Below are positions 27,930 through 58,384 of a DNA stretch of 64,000 nt, piece after piece. Under the pieces are notes generated by a model. That model was given only the letters and a program-made list of their open reading frames with translations. It had not been told where the DNA came from and ran no database searches. The translations under genes and the position numbers were made by a program. This DNA is from Dromiciops gliroides (Eukaryota > Chordata > Mammalia > Microbiotheria > Microbiotheriidae). Numbering within the stretch: the stretch's first letter is position 1; each line of letters opens with the position of its first letter. The stretch lies in NCBI RefSeq assembly GCF_019393635.1, contig NC_057863.1, positions 643,781,306-643,845,305 of the forward strand, written 5' to 3'.

Positions 27930-28165
27930 CCAATATCAAACACGGTGAACTTCAATCCAGATCAATGTAAAGTCATATACTGGTTCAAAAAGTCATCTTC
28001 CCAAGTATAGGGTGGAGGTGATAACAAGACAGCAGATTGTCTGAAAAAGATCTAGGGGTTTGAACTATGAACTCATTATATAGAACCCAAGAAGGCAAAG
28101 AGGACTGAGCATGGTTGCACTCAGTCAGACAGGGTTGTGTCTAGGGCAAGAAGCCTTCATGTGTT
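27930..28165 (+). mobile_element. L3/CR1 LINE fragment, 5' part
   Basis: Words such as 'tccagatcaatgtaaagtca', 'actggttcaaaaagtcatct' and 'gtctgaaaaagatctagggg' match the L3/CR1 3' region. Continues at 28480 after SINE insertions. Confidence 0.6.
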
Positions 28166-28440
28166 ATAAAGATAGCTAGGTGAGACAGCTGAGCTTGGAA
28201 TCAGGAAGACCTGAGTTCAAATCAGGGTCTCAAGGCACTAGCTGTGACCCTGAACAATTCATTTAACCAGTTGGGTGGGGCAGTGTCAAAAAGTCAAAAA
28301 GAAAGGATTCAATTCAGGATCTCAGTACAGCTTGCTGTGTAACCCTGTAACCCTATTTGCCGTCAAAGTTGTAAGGATCAAGTATTTATAAAAAGCACTT
28401 AACACAGTGCCTTGTTCTAGTAGGTGCTATAGAAAATCCA
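28166..28440 (+). mobile_element. Two diverged SINEs
   Basis: First 'aatcaggaagacctgagttc' with 'tagctgtgaccctgaacaat'; then a MIR-like tail with 'tataaaaagcacttaacaca' and 'tctagtaggtgctatagaaa'. They split the L3/CR1 element. Confidence 0.6.
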
Positions 28441-28479
28441 GCTATTGTTATTTTGCTTCCTAGGTGTTGAGCACTGATA

Positions 28480-28725
28480 CAAAGGGGGCAGGGAGGGGAT
28501 GGGTCCCCTCCCCTCATGAGGCAAATTAGGCCCAAAGTCAGGAAAACTTCCTAACCACTGGAATCGTCCCCAAGGGAATGCTGAGACTGCCCGGGAGGCC
28601 CCTCACTAGGTGCCTAAGAGCAAAGGTTGATTAGGTACCTGCGAATGATATTGCAAAGGGTGGACAGGAAAGGCCCCATGGTCCCTTTCAAAAGTCTGTA
28701 ACCCTGATTTCCTCTCAATCACCCC
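28480..28725 (+). mobile_element. L3/CR1 LINE 3' end
   Basis: Matches the family's terminal part: 'caggaaaacttcctaaccac', 'ccaagggaatgctgagactg', 'gtggacaggaaaggccccat' and 'ggtccctttcaaaagtctgt'. Confidence 0.72.
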
Positions 28726-29335
28726 CCCCCTCCCCCACCTGTCCATGAGTTGTTAGAGATCTGTGATCAAGGCTGTTGGGTATCATCTCCCTCAGCCTGG
28801 CATTCAAGGGCTCACAGTGACCCGGGTGTGCTGCTCATTTCTTTGCACCAAGCTTCAGCCCAGGCCTATACCAGCCCTTGTTGCCTTTGTGGCTCAGTCT
28901 GGTGCTACCCCCAAGTCTAGAATGTCTTTTGCTCTCCTGGATTGTTGTAGACCAGCATTCCAATACAACTCCAGCATCATGTCCCAGCATGTGTCTCTCT
29001 TGACCCCGCTGGTCAGTGCCACCTTCCTCCCCCAGGGCCCTCTGAACTTGGGGCACTCATCTCTGCCAGCTGGATGATCTCCGGAAGCCCAGGACCAGTA
29101 TCTTTCCCCAACCCCAGCACTGACATGTTTGCTGTATGAATACACACATCCTGAAGTGCAAGCCACATGGAGCTGGACAGGGCTCGATGCCCCCAATCTC
29201 CTCCTCAGCCAGATCCTGGGTGCAGCTGTCCCCAGAAGGATCAGCTCAAGCAGAGCTTTCCCAACTTGTGTCTCAGGCATTGGAGAAGGGTCCAATTGGC
29301 TGGGGGCTTACTGAGCTTGACCAAACTAGGCTCGA
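28726..29335. other. Unique sequence between CCNP and AKT2
   Basis: No gene, RNA or recognisable repeat seen. Lies just beyond the AKT2 3' end. Confidence 0.5.
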
Positions 29336-29351
29336 TCTGTTGGAAATTTTT

Positions 29352-31832
29352 TTTAATTGTTGGGTACCGTACAAATTCAAGGAAAAAGAGTAGCTAAAAT
29401 GATTTACAGAAACACAAAAAAATCCCACACAAAGCCTTTGCCATCCTTGGCCTCCAGTCCCCTCCCCTGCATCATGAGGAAAAATATACCCCCCCAAACT
29501 GAAAACATCCCCCCCACCCTCAAGGAGGCAGCCAGGATGCTCTCCCGGTGAGCTGCAGCAGCCCAAGGGAGGGGTCCCTGGGGGCGGGGCAGGACAGAGG
29601 CCCTGAGCCTTGAGGAGCCCTTGACATCCCTGGCCCCCTCTGCCCACCCCCATGGTCCTTGGAAAGGACCCATCCCTAACACAGACATTAGATATGTATG
29701 TATATGTATATATACACACACAGGGGCCCCAAGGCCAAGCCACAGCTGCAGTGGAATCACAGCTTGGCTGGCCCTGCTTCCAACCCTGGAATGCGGCAGA
29801 TGGGTTTGGGTGGGGAGGGGACTGTGACATCCCCAAGGCCTGTGGGCTCCCCCCCCCAGATCAATCTGGGGGAGGGGCAGGGCCAAGGCCCCCAGGGCTG
29901 ACAAGCACCCCTCTCTGTCTCTCTGAAGACTCTTCTGGTACCCCTTGGGCCAAAGGCCTCAGGAGATGTAGCCCTGGCCACATAGCCCCCACTGGCCTGG
30001 ACTGAGAACTTTGACCTAACACCCCCATGGCCCCGTCCCTCCAGGGAGCTGGGGGCTTGAACACTGTTGCGTTAAGGAGTCTGTAACAGTTCGGGAAACC
30101 CCCACCCCAGGCCTTGGGGATGTGGGGGATGGTGAATATGCCCTCGGGCCCTTCCTGAAGCAGGGGCCCTGGTTCAGGATGCCCTTCGGATCTGGACTTG
30201 GGGGGCAGCCACCCTCTACACAAAGTTTCAGGGCCCAGGCTCCTATTCTTGCTGTGGCCTGACACCTTCAGTGAGGGCTGAGGGGAGAACACCCATGAGG
30301 CCTGCCCTGGGTCCCCCCAATAATCTGAAGCTCTGGCCCAGCCAGAGGAATGGGAAGGGGGCCTGGGACTGAGGCATCAGATGTCTAGGGTCACATCCAA
30401 GTCCCAGGAGGGGGAGATGAAGATACTGAAGGGAGGAAAGCTAAAATGGGGGGGGGGGATATGACAGACTGGACCAGAGCCCTTCCCCCAGCCTCCAATC
30501 CCTGATGTTCCCTGGCCTTGACCTTTCACCCTGGGGAGGCTGCCATGTCATCCTGATAAGGCACGGGGAGGGAGGGTCCCGAGTTCCCAGTGGGGTGGCC
30601 ACAGGCCAGGGGTGGACAGGGAGGCATGTTTCCAGGAAGGGCAAAGGGCAGAGAGACAGACTATTGTGTCCCTAGCATCGCTTGTTGCGTGGTAAGGCAG
30701 GTCCCCACACCTCTCCGGCCCCAACAGGGGAGCCACAGCCTGGGGGTCCGCCCAAGTCCCCCCTGACTTGCCTCCATAGCCCGCATCTCTAGAGAAAAAG
30801 CAGCCTGCTCCCCTCATGGCAAGCCACAGGATGCTCAACAGCTGACCCCGATGGGGGAGATGATAAGATCCCACTGGCTCTCCCCCTCTCCCAGGACCGA
30901 TCTACAGCCAGTGAGGAAGGGCCTGGGGATCCTGGGGTGGAGAAGTGAAGCCCCCATAACCCTGCACTTAGGGCACTGCAGGGGGGCTTCTCGGATGCCA
31001 GAGGGCAAAAGGGGAGGCGGCAGATCAGAGCTGGCCCTGGTGATGGGCCCGGCCTGGGCCCCTGCAGGCAGGGAGGGAGGCAGGGCATGAGCAGGGCACC
31101 CCAGCTGTGGGGGCATCCGGCTTTAAGGCTGGTCGGGTACAAGACATTATTGCTTTAGTAGCTGCCCGGGGTACCACTGCTGGGCATTCTCCTGACACAC
31201 GCACGAGGTCCAAGGGCAGAGCCAGGCTGGGACTCGAAGCCCAAGGAGAGGGGCTGACAAGTGGCTCATGAGGTCCAGAGACAAAGCACCACAGCTCTCC
31301 CCAGGCTCGGACAGTTGGAGCCCGCAGAGGGAGAAGAGATCCTGGGGTCCTTCTGAGGACCGGCAAAGGTCTCCTTGGTGCCCAGGCAGAGGGACCAGGC
31401 TAGCCACATCCACCGGGTGACCCTGGAGAAGATGGCTCGGCCCAGGAGGCCAGGGAGCCCAGCAGCCTCCTGGACAGGGCGGGTAGAGGGGGTTTCCACA
31501 CGTCCCTGTGGGGAGGAGGTGCCTGGGCCTCATGGCCAGGAGCCGAGTTAGGTTTCACTGGGTCCTAAGCACCCTGGGGCCTCCTCTGCCCTCTCCCTGC
31601 CAGTGCCCTCCAGGGCCACAGTTCGCGGTCAGGCGAAGGCCAGCAAGTGACCGCCAGGCAGGGAGGATGAAGGAAGGGCCAGATCCTTCAGAGGACGAGT
31701 TTGGGGAGGAGAAGAAAAGCATGTGTGGGGTGAGGGGAATGGGACCGGAGGCAAGTGGGCCCAGAAGGGGGTGGCCCGTGGCTGAGGCAGCCGCCCGTCC
31801 ATCCTGCGTGGGCTTCCGCTCCAACGGTCAAG
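29352..31832 (-). terminator. AKT2: AKT2 3' UTR, about 2.5 kb, ending at ATTAAA
   Basis: From the AKT2 stop to ATTAAA on - at 29357-29352, the stretch is GC-rich and free of SINEs, unlike every other 2.5 kb of the window. This fits a long exon under selection; human AKT2 also has a long 3' UTR. A short TA/CA repeat sits at 29692-29722. The end is inferred from the hexamer only. Confidence 0.6.
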
Positions 31833-50113
<18,281 letters not shown>

Positions 50114-50325
50114 GGTGGCGCCCAGCCTTGCCACCGCCTTGCCAGGGAGGGGTCAGGGGAGAGTGCGCCTGGGGAGCTACAGATGGAGCGGAATCTGCTG
50201 TGGAGAGAGAGGGGCATGTTGGCACCCAAGGCCCAGCTGTTCCCACGGAAGCCTCCCTCTGCCCACCTAGGCTCCCCCCAACCCATACACTCACCCCCAC
50301 CCCCACATCATACCCCACCCCCCTC

Positions 50326-50328
<3 letters not shown>

Positions 50329-50364
<36 letters not shown>
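50329..50364. repeat. (CA)n microsatellite
   Basis: About 18 CA units. On the AKT2 transcript it is (UG)n, about 215 nt upstream of the start codon. Confidence 0.97.
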
Positions 50365-50365
<1 letters not shown>

Positions 50366-51462
50366 ACAAAGCTAATTGGGATAAGGTCCAAGATGCAAGT
50401 CCTTCTCTGGTGCCCTTGGGATAGAGGGAAGTTGGGGCTACCTGGAGGACCCTGGTAGAAAATTCAGCACCCTCCCCCTATGTAGTTGAATGCCAAAGCC
50501 AGCCAACTCTCCTCCCTGAAGCCAAGCTAAGTCACTTCCCCAGAGGCCGACTCCCTAGCAGTGAGAACGCAGGGGACAGATGTAGCTTCTCCTCCTGAGA
50601 GGGGAGCACCACTTTTCTGGGCAGAAGCAGTATAGGGACAAGATGGAAACAAATCTGAATGGGGTTCTTCTTGGGGGAAAGATGAGGGGAGGCAAAAGCA
50701 GCCTGAATTAGAAGACAAGGAGCCGAGCCTTGGGGGAGTCCCTGGTTAGACAAGGGGGCTGGGGGGGGGGGACACCTGGCCCCTTGCAGGATCTCTAGGT
50801 GGTCAGCAGGCCAGCCATCAACAGGAACTAGACTCCCACATCACTCAATGCCCACAGGCTTAGTAAAGGGGTGAATCAGACAGGCCCCCCCCTGCCCCCA
50901 GCAGGACCTCCAAAGCAGGCCTCCCCTCAGCTGCCCCCACCAGGGCCTCATCCCTTTTACCCCCCTCTCTGTGACTGCCATAGAGCTGTGTGGTCTCCAA
51001 TGCCTTTCCCTGCCCTCCACCTCGGGCTTGGGTGGGAGATGCCAGGGTGAGTGCACACAAGACTGGCCTTTCCTGTGTATGCAGCTAGCAGGCCTCCACA
51101 GGGGCTGCAGGGACAGGAGGGAGAAAGCTGGGGCCAGCTGCCTTCCCCACACCTGCCCCGAGCGTTTCTGGGAGAGACTGCCCCTGGACCCCCAGGAGGC
51201 CAGGACTCAGGGCCCCACACCAGGAGCCCTCCTCAAACAGCAGCTGACAAATGCACAGGCCTGCCGATGCCAACCGTGTCTCTCATTCCTGAAATGGGAG
51301 AGAGACGCCTTCCACCTCCCATCTCTCCTGCAGCCACAAGCTCAGAACTGGGTCCCCCAGGGGACTGGGGCAACTGTTGTCCAAACTACCTCTTGGCCTC
51401 ACCTTCTTCCCCACCCTCAATTGTCCCCCATCACCTCCAAACACACGTGGCTCAGGGCGCGT

Positions 51463-51463
<1 letters not shown>

Positions 51464-51510
<47 letters not shown>
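51464..51510. repeat. (CA)n microsatellite
   Basis: About 23 CA units, again UG on the AKT2 strand. Confidence 0.97.
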
Positions 51511-51512
<2 letters not shown>

Positions 51513-53934
51513 CATCACTCACACGCACACCCTCTTCCAGGGCTTAGAGAGCAGGAAGCAATGGAGTTATCACAAGCCGTTACATTATCCAGGCCAAGAA
51601 AAGGGCATTTTCCTAGTTCACCTGAGGACAGCCTGTTAGGCCCACCAGGCAGGAGCCAAGGGAGGACCCGTGAGGGGCAGCAAGTAGCCCCGGAGGCTGG
51701 AAACCTTGTGGGAATCATGTTTCTCCTGGTCACTTATGGACTCCGAGGGGAGGGGGTGGGGGGAGGACCCCCCCCCCCGCCAGGGCCAGCCTCTCTCATC
51801 CACCTGCCTTGAGGCCTTCAGAGGTGGCACGTGCCCTGCAGCCCACCCAGATGAGAAGGGGATTCGGCCTTCGCCAGGGACCTGCTGGGGTTGGGAATGG
51901 GGGAGCCGACAGGAAGGGGCATTCTCTGCCCACCCCCACAGGGCCTGGCAACTTCTGAGAAATGACTTGGCTTTCCCCACATTGACAGGTTTCTCCCCCC
52001 CCCCAGAGGGGTTCAGGCAGCTGTCTCCCCACAATCCTAAGAGAAACTGCTACAGTATCTGTCCTCCAGACCCCAGAGAGCTTTGTCACCCTAGCCTGGC
52101 AGTGCACTCTGGGTAGGTGGATCTGAAACCTGAACTCCCCTGCTCAGCGTCACTCCCCCAACCCCACCGCCTTTGGAAGGCTCTGCCCGTCACCCTCCAT
52201 GGAGGGCCCTAGGGCATAATGGGAAGAAGGCGTCCCCTCTTGGGGCCTGGCCCGGAGGAGCCTGGAGATCAGACCTTCTGTGATGCAGAAGGGAGGCAGA
52301 AAGATGCTAAATACAGCAAAACAGCCAGCGCTCTGGACTATCCCCCCGCCCCCAACACAAGACCCCTTGGGGCGGGGTGCCCTCTTGGCTGCTTTCCAGA
52401 GGGCTGGAGAGCAGGGGGTGACAGCTGGTGGGAAACAAGAAAGCCATTTTTGGAACAAAAGGACCACGCTGAGGACAGGGGAGGGGCTGCAGGACCTGCC
52501 CTCCCCACCCTCCACCCCCACAGAGGTCGGGCAGTGCCTGAGCTGGAGGTGGGCATCTCGACCCTCGACACTGCCGGTGCCATGGGCTCCCACCTGCAAA
52601 CCTCTCTGCCCCCGATGGGGTGGGGATGGAGAAGGGTGGCACCAGAGGGGAATCTGAGAGATCAGTGTGAAGCGACCTGGTGCGATGCCAAACTCTCACC
52701 CCGAACAATAGTAACTGGGATTCAGAAAGTACTTTACAGATGTGGGGCATGGCCAGTGCATCACCTCCTTTGGGGGGCAGAGTGCTGGACTTGGATATGA
52801 CAAGGCTCTCGGTGAGACCTCGGTTAGACCCTAAAGCGCTATCACTGCCGGCATGTGAGAGGCACTTCGTGTCTGGTGACTCACTAGGACCCTCCGACCG
52901 CCCCAAAGCACCCTGGGATAGAGAAGTGCTGAGGATGCCACAGCACTGCTGGGAAGGGAATAAACCCGCCCACCCCCTGTTCATCACCCCCACCACTGCA
53001 CGAAGCTCCCCAAACCAGAGGCCACTCGGCACCGATCCTCACTCCCTCGCGCCACTGGCTGGGCCTTCACAGCCTCCGGTTTCTCGTTTCTTGTTTTGCT
53101 CCTTCCCTCCCTCCCCAGCCCCAACCCTGACTGTCCACCTGGCATTCCTGAGGCCCACCTGTGCCCCGCCACCCGCCTCCAGCCTCAGCAGGACTTCTGC
53201 TTCGTGTGGAACAGGCCACTTGAGAATGCTGATCTTATTTCCTGGAAGAGGCCTGCTCTGGTCTTTTGTCTGGGCTTGGACAGTTACTGGAAAAGAGATA
53301 AGGCCAGAGGGGATAAAACCCAACAGGCAGAGTAAATTAAGGGAGAGATGCTGCCAGATGCAAGCCGGCCTTTGTCTACTGAACACACTGGGGAGAAGGC
53401 CTCCTATGGTGGAGGGACCACAGAAGAGCCCCCAGAAGAGGGAGAGCAAAGGATCCTGGGAAGCCCTGCCCCAAAGGGTGCCCAGCCCACCTCAGAAAGA
53501 AAGGCACTGGGACAAACCCTGAAACCTAAGGCAGAAGAAGGCTCTGACCAGTCATCAAAGGCTTATAAAGATCATGTCCTCTACCCCGAGCACAGCCAAG
53601 AACAAGCAGAGAGCATCCCAGATCTCCAAGCTGTGAGATCGGGGATTAGGGCTGGAGAACCTACATCTGAATGTTTCCGGCCTGTGGCCTTACCCTGGAC
53701 GCCACCACCTCCACTGTCTAGGCCCCAGGCCGTCTCTCTGGCCTCAGGGTGGCTTCCTTCCCTGCCTTTCTGCTGTTGTGTCTCCAGGGTCCAGCATGGG
53801 CTGAGCCCCACGGGAGCTGGGACCTTTGAGCTCTGCGGTCCCTTTCTGACCCCAGACCCTTCCCTGAGACCTAGGGCCACCTCCGGCCTCCAGGCAAGAA
53901 TGCTTCCCTGCTCAGGGCTTGGTCAATTCAGTCT

Positions 53935-54065
53935 TGGTTTGGGGGCCTCTAGGGATGGGAAACTCATTCCCTCTCCTGTAATCCAGTCCACGATGGGACG
54001 GTTCTGATTGTGAGAAAGTCTCCTCCCGTGTTGGATGAGGGAATGTCTCAGTCTTGCCCCTCACC
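53935..54065 (-). mobile_element. L3/CR1-like fragment
   Basis: 'agggatgggaaactcattcc' followed by 'gattgtgagaaagtctcctc' resembles inverted L3/CR1 ends seen elsewhere in the window. Confidence 0.45.
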
Positions 54066-54674
54066 CGGTCATCCCTCTCTTGCACGCACGCCCTTGGGCC
54101 AAAACAAAAATGAGGTGAGCAAGAGAAGGAAGGATGGCCTTGGGAAAAGGCAGTCCCACTCGTGAAGACCCACCTAGGAGCAGGACCAGGCCAAGGCCTC
54201 CTCACAGCATCTGGTTACTTGGCACATTATTACTTCCAACTGCAAGCGGAAAGGTGTCACATTATACCAAGCACCACGCTCAACAGCTGACCCTGGAAGC
54301 CCCTAACATGGCCCCCGGGGCACAAGGTACCCAAAGGACCTGCTGGATTCCTGCACTCTCTGCCCCAGGGCTCTTTACTGAACAAGGCTGTGACCGTGCC
54401 AGCCAACCCTGCCCACTGAGGGCTGAGACTACAAAAGGACTGTCCCTCTGCACTAACCCATCAGCCTCACAGGCTGGGAACCTAATTTTAAATGTTTACA
54501 AATTTAATCACTAACTGCTTTCTGAATGCCTACTATATGCTAAGCCGACAGCTGAGCCCCTCCAGCCCAGGATCCTCCATCAGACAAGGACATCAAAAGA
54601 CATGTCCCCTTCTAGCCCTAATGAGAGGTTCTCTGCATGAATGCGTCTTGACTTTTACAATTCAGTGTGAACAT

Positions 54675-54893
54675 TTGTTGTTGTTGTGTCCAACTCTCTG
54701 TGACCCCATTTGGGATTTTCTGGGCAAAGACCCTGGAGTAGTTTGTTATTTCCTTCTCCAGCTCATTTTACAGATGAGAGAACTGAGGCAGAGGTTAAGT
54801 GACTCGCCCAGGGTCATACAGCTAGTGTCTGAGGCCATATTTGAACTCAGGAAGATGAGTCTTCTTGACTTCTGGTGTGGATCTCTATCCCCA
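54675..54893 (-). mobile_element. RTE-tailed SINE
   Basis: Inverted: 'ttgttgtgtccaactctctg', 'ccttctccagctcattttac', 'gtgactcgcccagggtcata', 'actcaggaagatgagtcttc'. It is in AKT2 sense. Confidence 0.85.
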
Positions 54894-54904
54894 GCGCACT
54901 CAGC

Positions 54905-55060
54905 TTCTCCAAACATTTATTAAGCACCTACTATGTGCCCAGCACTGTTTCAAGTGCCAGAGATACAAAGACAAAAGAGAAAAGTCTCTGCCCTCCAAGA
55001 GCTTACCCTCTACAGAGAAGCTACCACAGGCAAAGATGTAAGAATCTACAGGTTAACTGA
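54905..55060 (+). repeat. Old dispersed repeat, same group as 45230 and 58500
   Basis: 'aaacatttattaagcaccta', 'ctatgtgcccagcactgttt', 'aagtgccagagatacaaaga', 'tctctgccctccaagagctt'. Family name uncertain. Confidence 0.5.
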
Positions 55061-55721
55061 GGGAAAATCATACGAGCTCCCTATCTCTGACATCTCCCTA
55101 ATGACAGGTCTAGGAAAAGGCCAAACCAGGTGGCTAGGAAAGCCCCCAAGGCTTTGGGCCAGGGGCCATTTGGGAAGGCCAGGCTATTTCTCTGCACAGA
55201 AGGCCTAAGAGGCATCCCAGCTCCTCAAGGAGATTCGAACTTCCTCCTGAGAGCCCTTGGCCAGAGCATCGGGAAGGCTGGGAGGCCAACATGGGCCTCC
55301 CTCAGCTCCCAAGACACCTGACATCAGATGGGCTACAGAGAAGGTGGGAGGCCCAGGAACACTAAGGCAGCCAATCAGCACTGGGGAGGGGACTTGAAAC
55401 GAGAGGGTTAAAGCAAGTCAGCCACAAAGAAAGCAGCTGCCTAACACCCAAGAGCCCCCACTGCTTGACATGTTCAATCCTTTAATTACTCGTGGTTACA
55501 AAATGAGTGTTTATTTGTGTTATAGACTAAGAGACTTTCTAGACTCCTGGGCTTGGGATGGAGTCTTTAAACCCCCCAACAAACTCTCATATTTTTGTGG
55601 AGAGGTAAGTTGGGAAGAAAAGCCATTAGCGAAGAAGGACTCCCCCCCCCCCCACCCCGCCAACCAAGGCCAGCCACATATTTCAGTCAAGCTGGTCATC
55701 TGCAGTCATGCTTTAAATGAC

Positions 55722-55850
55722 AATTAGATTTTAAGTTCCTTGAGGGCAGGGACTGGCTTTGGCCCCTTTTTGTATGCCCAGCACTTAACACAGTGGGCAC
55801 TGCCCCCCCCATATACACACATACAGCAGGTGCTTAATAAATACTGAATT
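55722..55850 (+). mobile_element. L2/MIR-type 3' end
   Basis: 'ttttaagttccttgagggca', 'tgcccagcacttaacacagt', then a short C/CA-rich insert and 'aggtgcttaataaatactga'. Confidence 0.65.
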
Positions 55851-56109
55851 ATGGAAATACTCAAGCCCCCAGGCACAAGGAGGTATTTGTTCCTTTGGAG
55901 TCCACTAACTACACAGGGAGGGTGATAGCAGCTCCCCTTTATCAACCCTATACGGGTAGGTCAGGACAAGGACTATGATTCTCATTTTACAGACAAGAAA
56001 ACTGAGGATACATTTAGTTGGCATGTCCAGGGCTCTGTCCAGGTCTTTCAACTCCAGTCAGTGCTTTAGGTTACAGGAAATGTCAACAACATTCAGTAAC
56101 TTGGGCCAG

Positions 56110-56300
56110 GCCAGTGGAGTAGGAAAGATGCTGGGCTCTGAGTCTGGAGAAGCCTGAGTTCAACTCTTAGCTCTGCTCTTCCTCAGTACCTGGTTAAATA
56201 CCCTGGCTAAATCATTTAACTGTGCAGGGCCTCGGTTCACCCAATTGTACAACTGAGCTTACTGCTTCCTGGGGCCATAGGAAAAGCAATGTGTAACAAT
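56110..56300 (+). mobile_element. MIR/CORE-SINE
   Basis: 'gcctgagttcaactcttagc' and 'ggctaaatcatttaactgtg' mark a diverged MIR. Confidence 0.6.
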
Positions 56301-56346
56301 CCCCAAGTGCTCACGGGAGGGTGAAAGTCTTAGGAAGTCTTTCCTT

Positions 56347-56384
56347 GAAATTGAGAGTAAAAAAAAAAAAGAAATTGAGAGTAA
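56347..56384 (+). repeat. Poly(A) tract between perfect 14-bp direct repeats
   Basis: GAAATTGAGAGTAA occurs at 56347-56360 and 56371-56384 with ten A between them. The pattern is that of a target duplication around a bare poly(A) tail. Confidence 0.7.
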
Positions 56385-56394
56385 CTTCAAGGAA

Positions 56395-56700
56395 AACACT
56401 GGGATCATGGGATTTAGAGCTGAGCACCCAGGATGAGAAATGGCCTGTCCATAGTCACACAGCCACCAGCCAGTGGTGGGGGCCTGAACCCCTATCTGGT
56501 TCTTCTTCCACACTCCAGCCTCTCCTGGCAATGGCTGCCAGAGGGCCTTTGGTTTGGGGCTGGAAGTCTGACAAGGACATCCAATCCAACCCTCTCCTTT
56601 TTACAGATGAAGAAATTGAGACCCAGATTCTGAAGCATCTGCTTGAGGTCCCAGAGCCTGGGATCCACACCCACCTTGGGGCCCCTGCCTCCATCAGCAT
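56395..56700 (-). mobile_element. Two inverted MIR pieces
   Basis: 'tggcctgtccatagtcacac' near 56441 and 'cctttttacagatgaagaaa' near 56596 with their heads downstream. Both decayed. Confidence 0.55.
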
Positions 56701-57774
56701 CATCAGCTCTGTTAGGGGTCAGCCATTGCTTCCGCCTGGCCCTGTTTGCCCTCTGGATGGTTCCAGTGCCAAGAGGGATAAGCCAGGCCTGAGTGAGGCC
56801 CTCCCCAAGCCCTAAGGGATACAGGAAGAGCTGCCTCATCGTACTGGAATGACGGGCTCTGCTGTTGTTGGACCAGCTGGAGCCAAGAGGCACAGACCCC
56901 CCAAGCAAGCCTGGGCCCCCCATCTTGCTGCAGGCAGGCTCCTTCCATGGGGAGGTGAGAAAGCAGCTTGTTGACAGCAGAGCCAAGGAGTTCTTTACCT
57001 CACCACATCCTGCTATCGGCCCTGCCGCACCATGAGGACCACGGAGGCCCCGGCCTTTGGGGGGCCGTGGCAAGGGGCAGGCTGCAGAGAAGAGCCTCTG
57101 CAGCCTCTAGGGAACCAAAGAGAATGCTCTCTTCCTGGTGCACCTGGAGGGCGGGGGAAGTCCAGTACAAGGTGACTTCACCATTAGGAAAAGTGGGGCT
57201 GGGAGGAAATGAAGACCAGTCGGTGCTGCTCCAAGGCCAACACCTCCAACTTCCTGATCTCCTTTTAGAGACAGCCCCCCAAGAAAGCCTCCCCTGGCTC
57301 TTCATCCTACACCATCCACCTGCCAGCATGGAGGCTACTGAGGCCTGGCTGCTGGAGCGAGGCTTTCACCCGCAGGAGGCAGCTTCTCACAGGGATCTGC
57401 TCAGCCCAGCTACAGGCTGCAGGGGCGTCCAGGTCCGTGGAAAAGGCCCCTCCATCTGCACCTGCAACAAACCAGCCAATGGGAAAGCTCCCGACCAAGG
57501 GTCTAGGTGCAAAGGGGCCCGGGGAGCGGGCCCTGCCCCACCAGCCCTTGTCTCCTCTGTGGGGCGCCATGGGCTATGACCCCAGCCAAAGCCTTCCAGG
57601 GCTCCCGCCTCCTGAGCAGGCTCCCCCTGCAGATGGCTCCCTGTGGACCTCTCCTCCTCACGTCCCTCCAACATCTCCAGAGGCCTCTCACAGCCTGGTC
57701 TGTGTCTTACAGTCTCTCTCACTAGTCCCATGCACCTAAACTACACATGTTGGGAGCTCTGGCAGACAGCAGCG

Positions 57775-57920
57775 TATGGTGGAGAGGGCCTGGCTATGAG
57801 AGTTACACACCGGAGTCACAACCGTGCCTCTGACCCAGACAACACGAGTCGCCCTGGGCAAGTCATTTAACTCCCCTGGGCTTCAGCTTCTTCATTCAGA
57901 AGATAAAGGGGCTGAAGGAG
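57775..57920 (+). mobile_element. MIR/CORE-SINE
   Basis: 'gccctgggcaagtcatttaa' and 'cttcattcagaagataaagg'. Diverged copy. Confidence 0.6.
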
Positions 57921-58384
57921 GGGGCTCTGGGGCCCTTCCCTGCTTGGACCAGGTCCTTTTTTTACACCTTTCCTGCTCCCCTACTTTTGCTCATGTCTCA
58001 CAACTGCCCCCCAGCTAAATCTGAGCAGATCCTGGTTCAAATGGAGCCGGGTGCAACAGACAGTCAGAGGGCCCAGATTAAGTCCTGCTCACTTGCTACC
58101 TGGCTGGAAGGCCCCCAGGGTCTCTGGTCCAGCTCACTCTGGCCACTGCATTCACTCCAAGAAGCATTTCTGACTTAAAGGGCAGCTCCTGGCCCTGCCC
58201 TCAAGGGACAGCATCAGAACATGACAGAGTGACAGTAGTCAGCAGCCCAGGCCTCCCAGGCCTAGCCCTGACACAGCTCTTTCCTCACAAGCCACACCAA
58301 TAGCCAATTTTACATATGTAGAACCTGAGGTGCCAAGGAGTGAAGGGACTTCCCCGTAGTCAGCCAGTTAAACATTAGGGCTCT

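Noticed and set aside
50971-51812. Open frames of 220-250 codons on +
   Set aside because: They run through a CA microsatellite and show no conserved domain; antisense to AKT2 intron.
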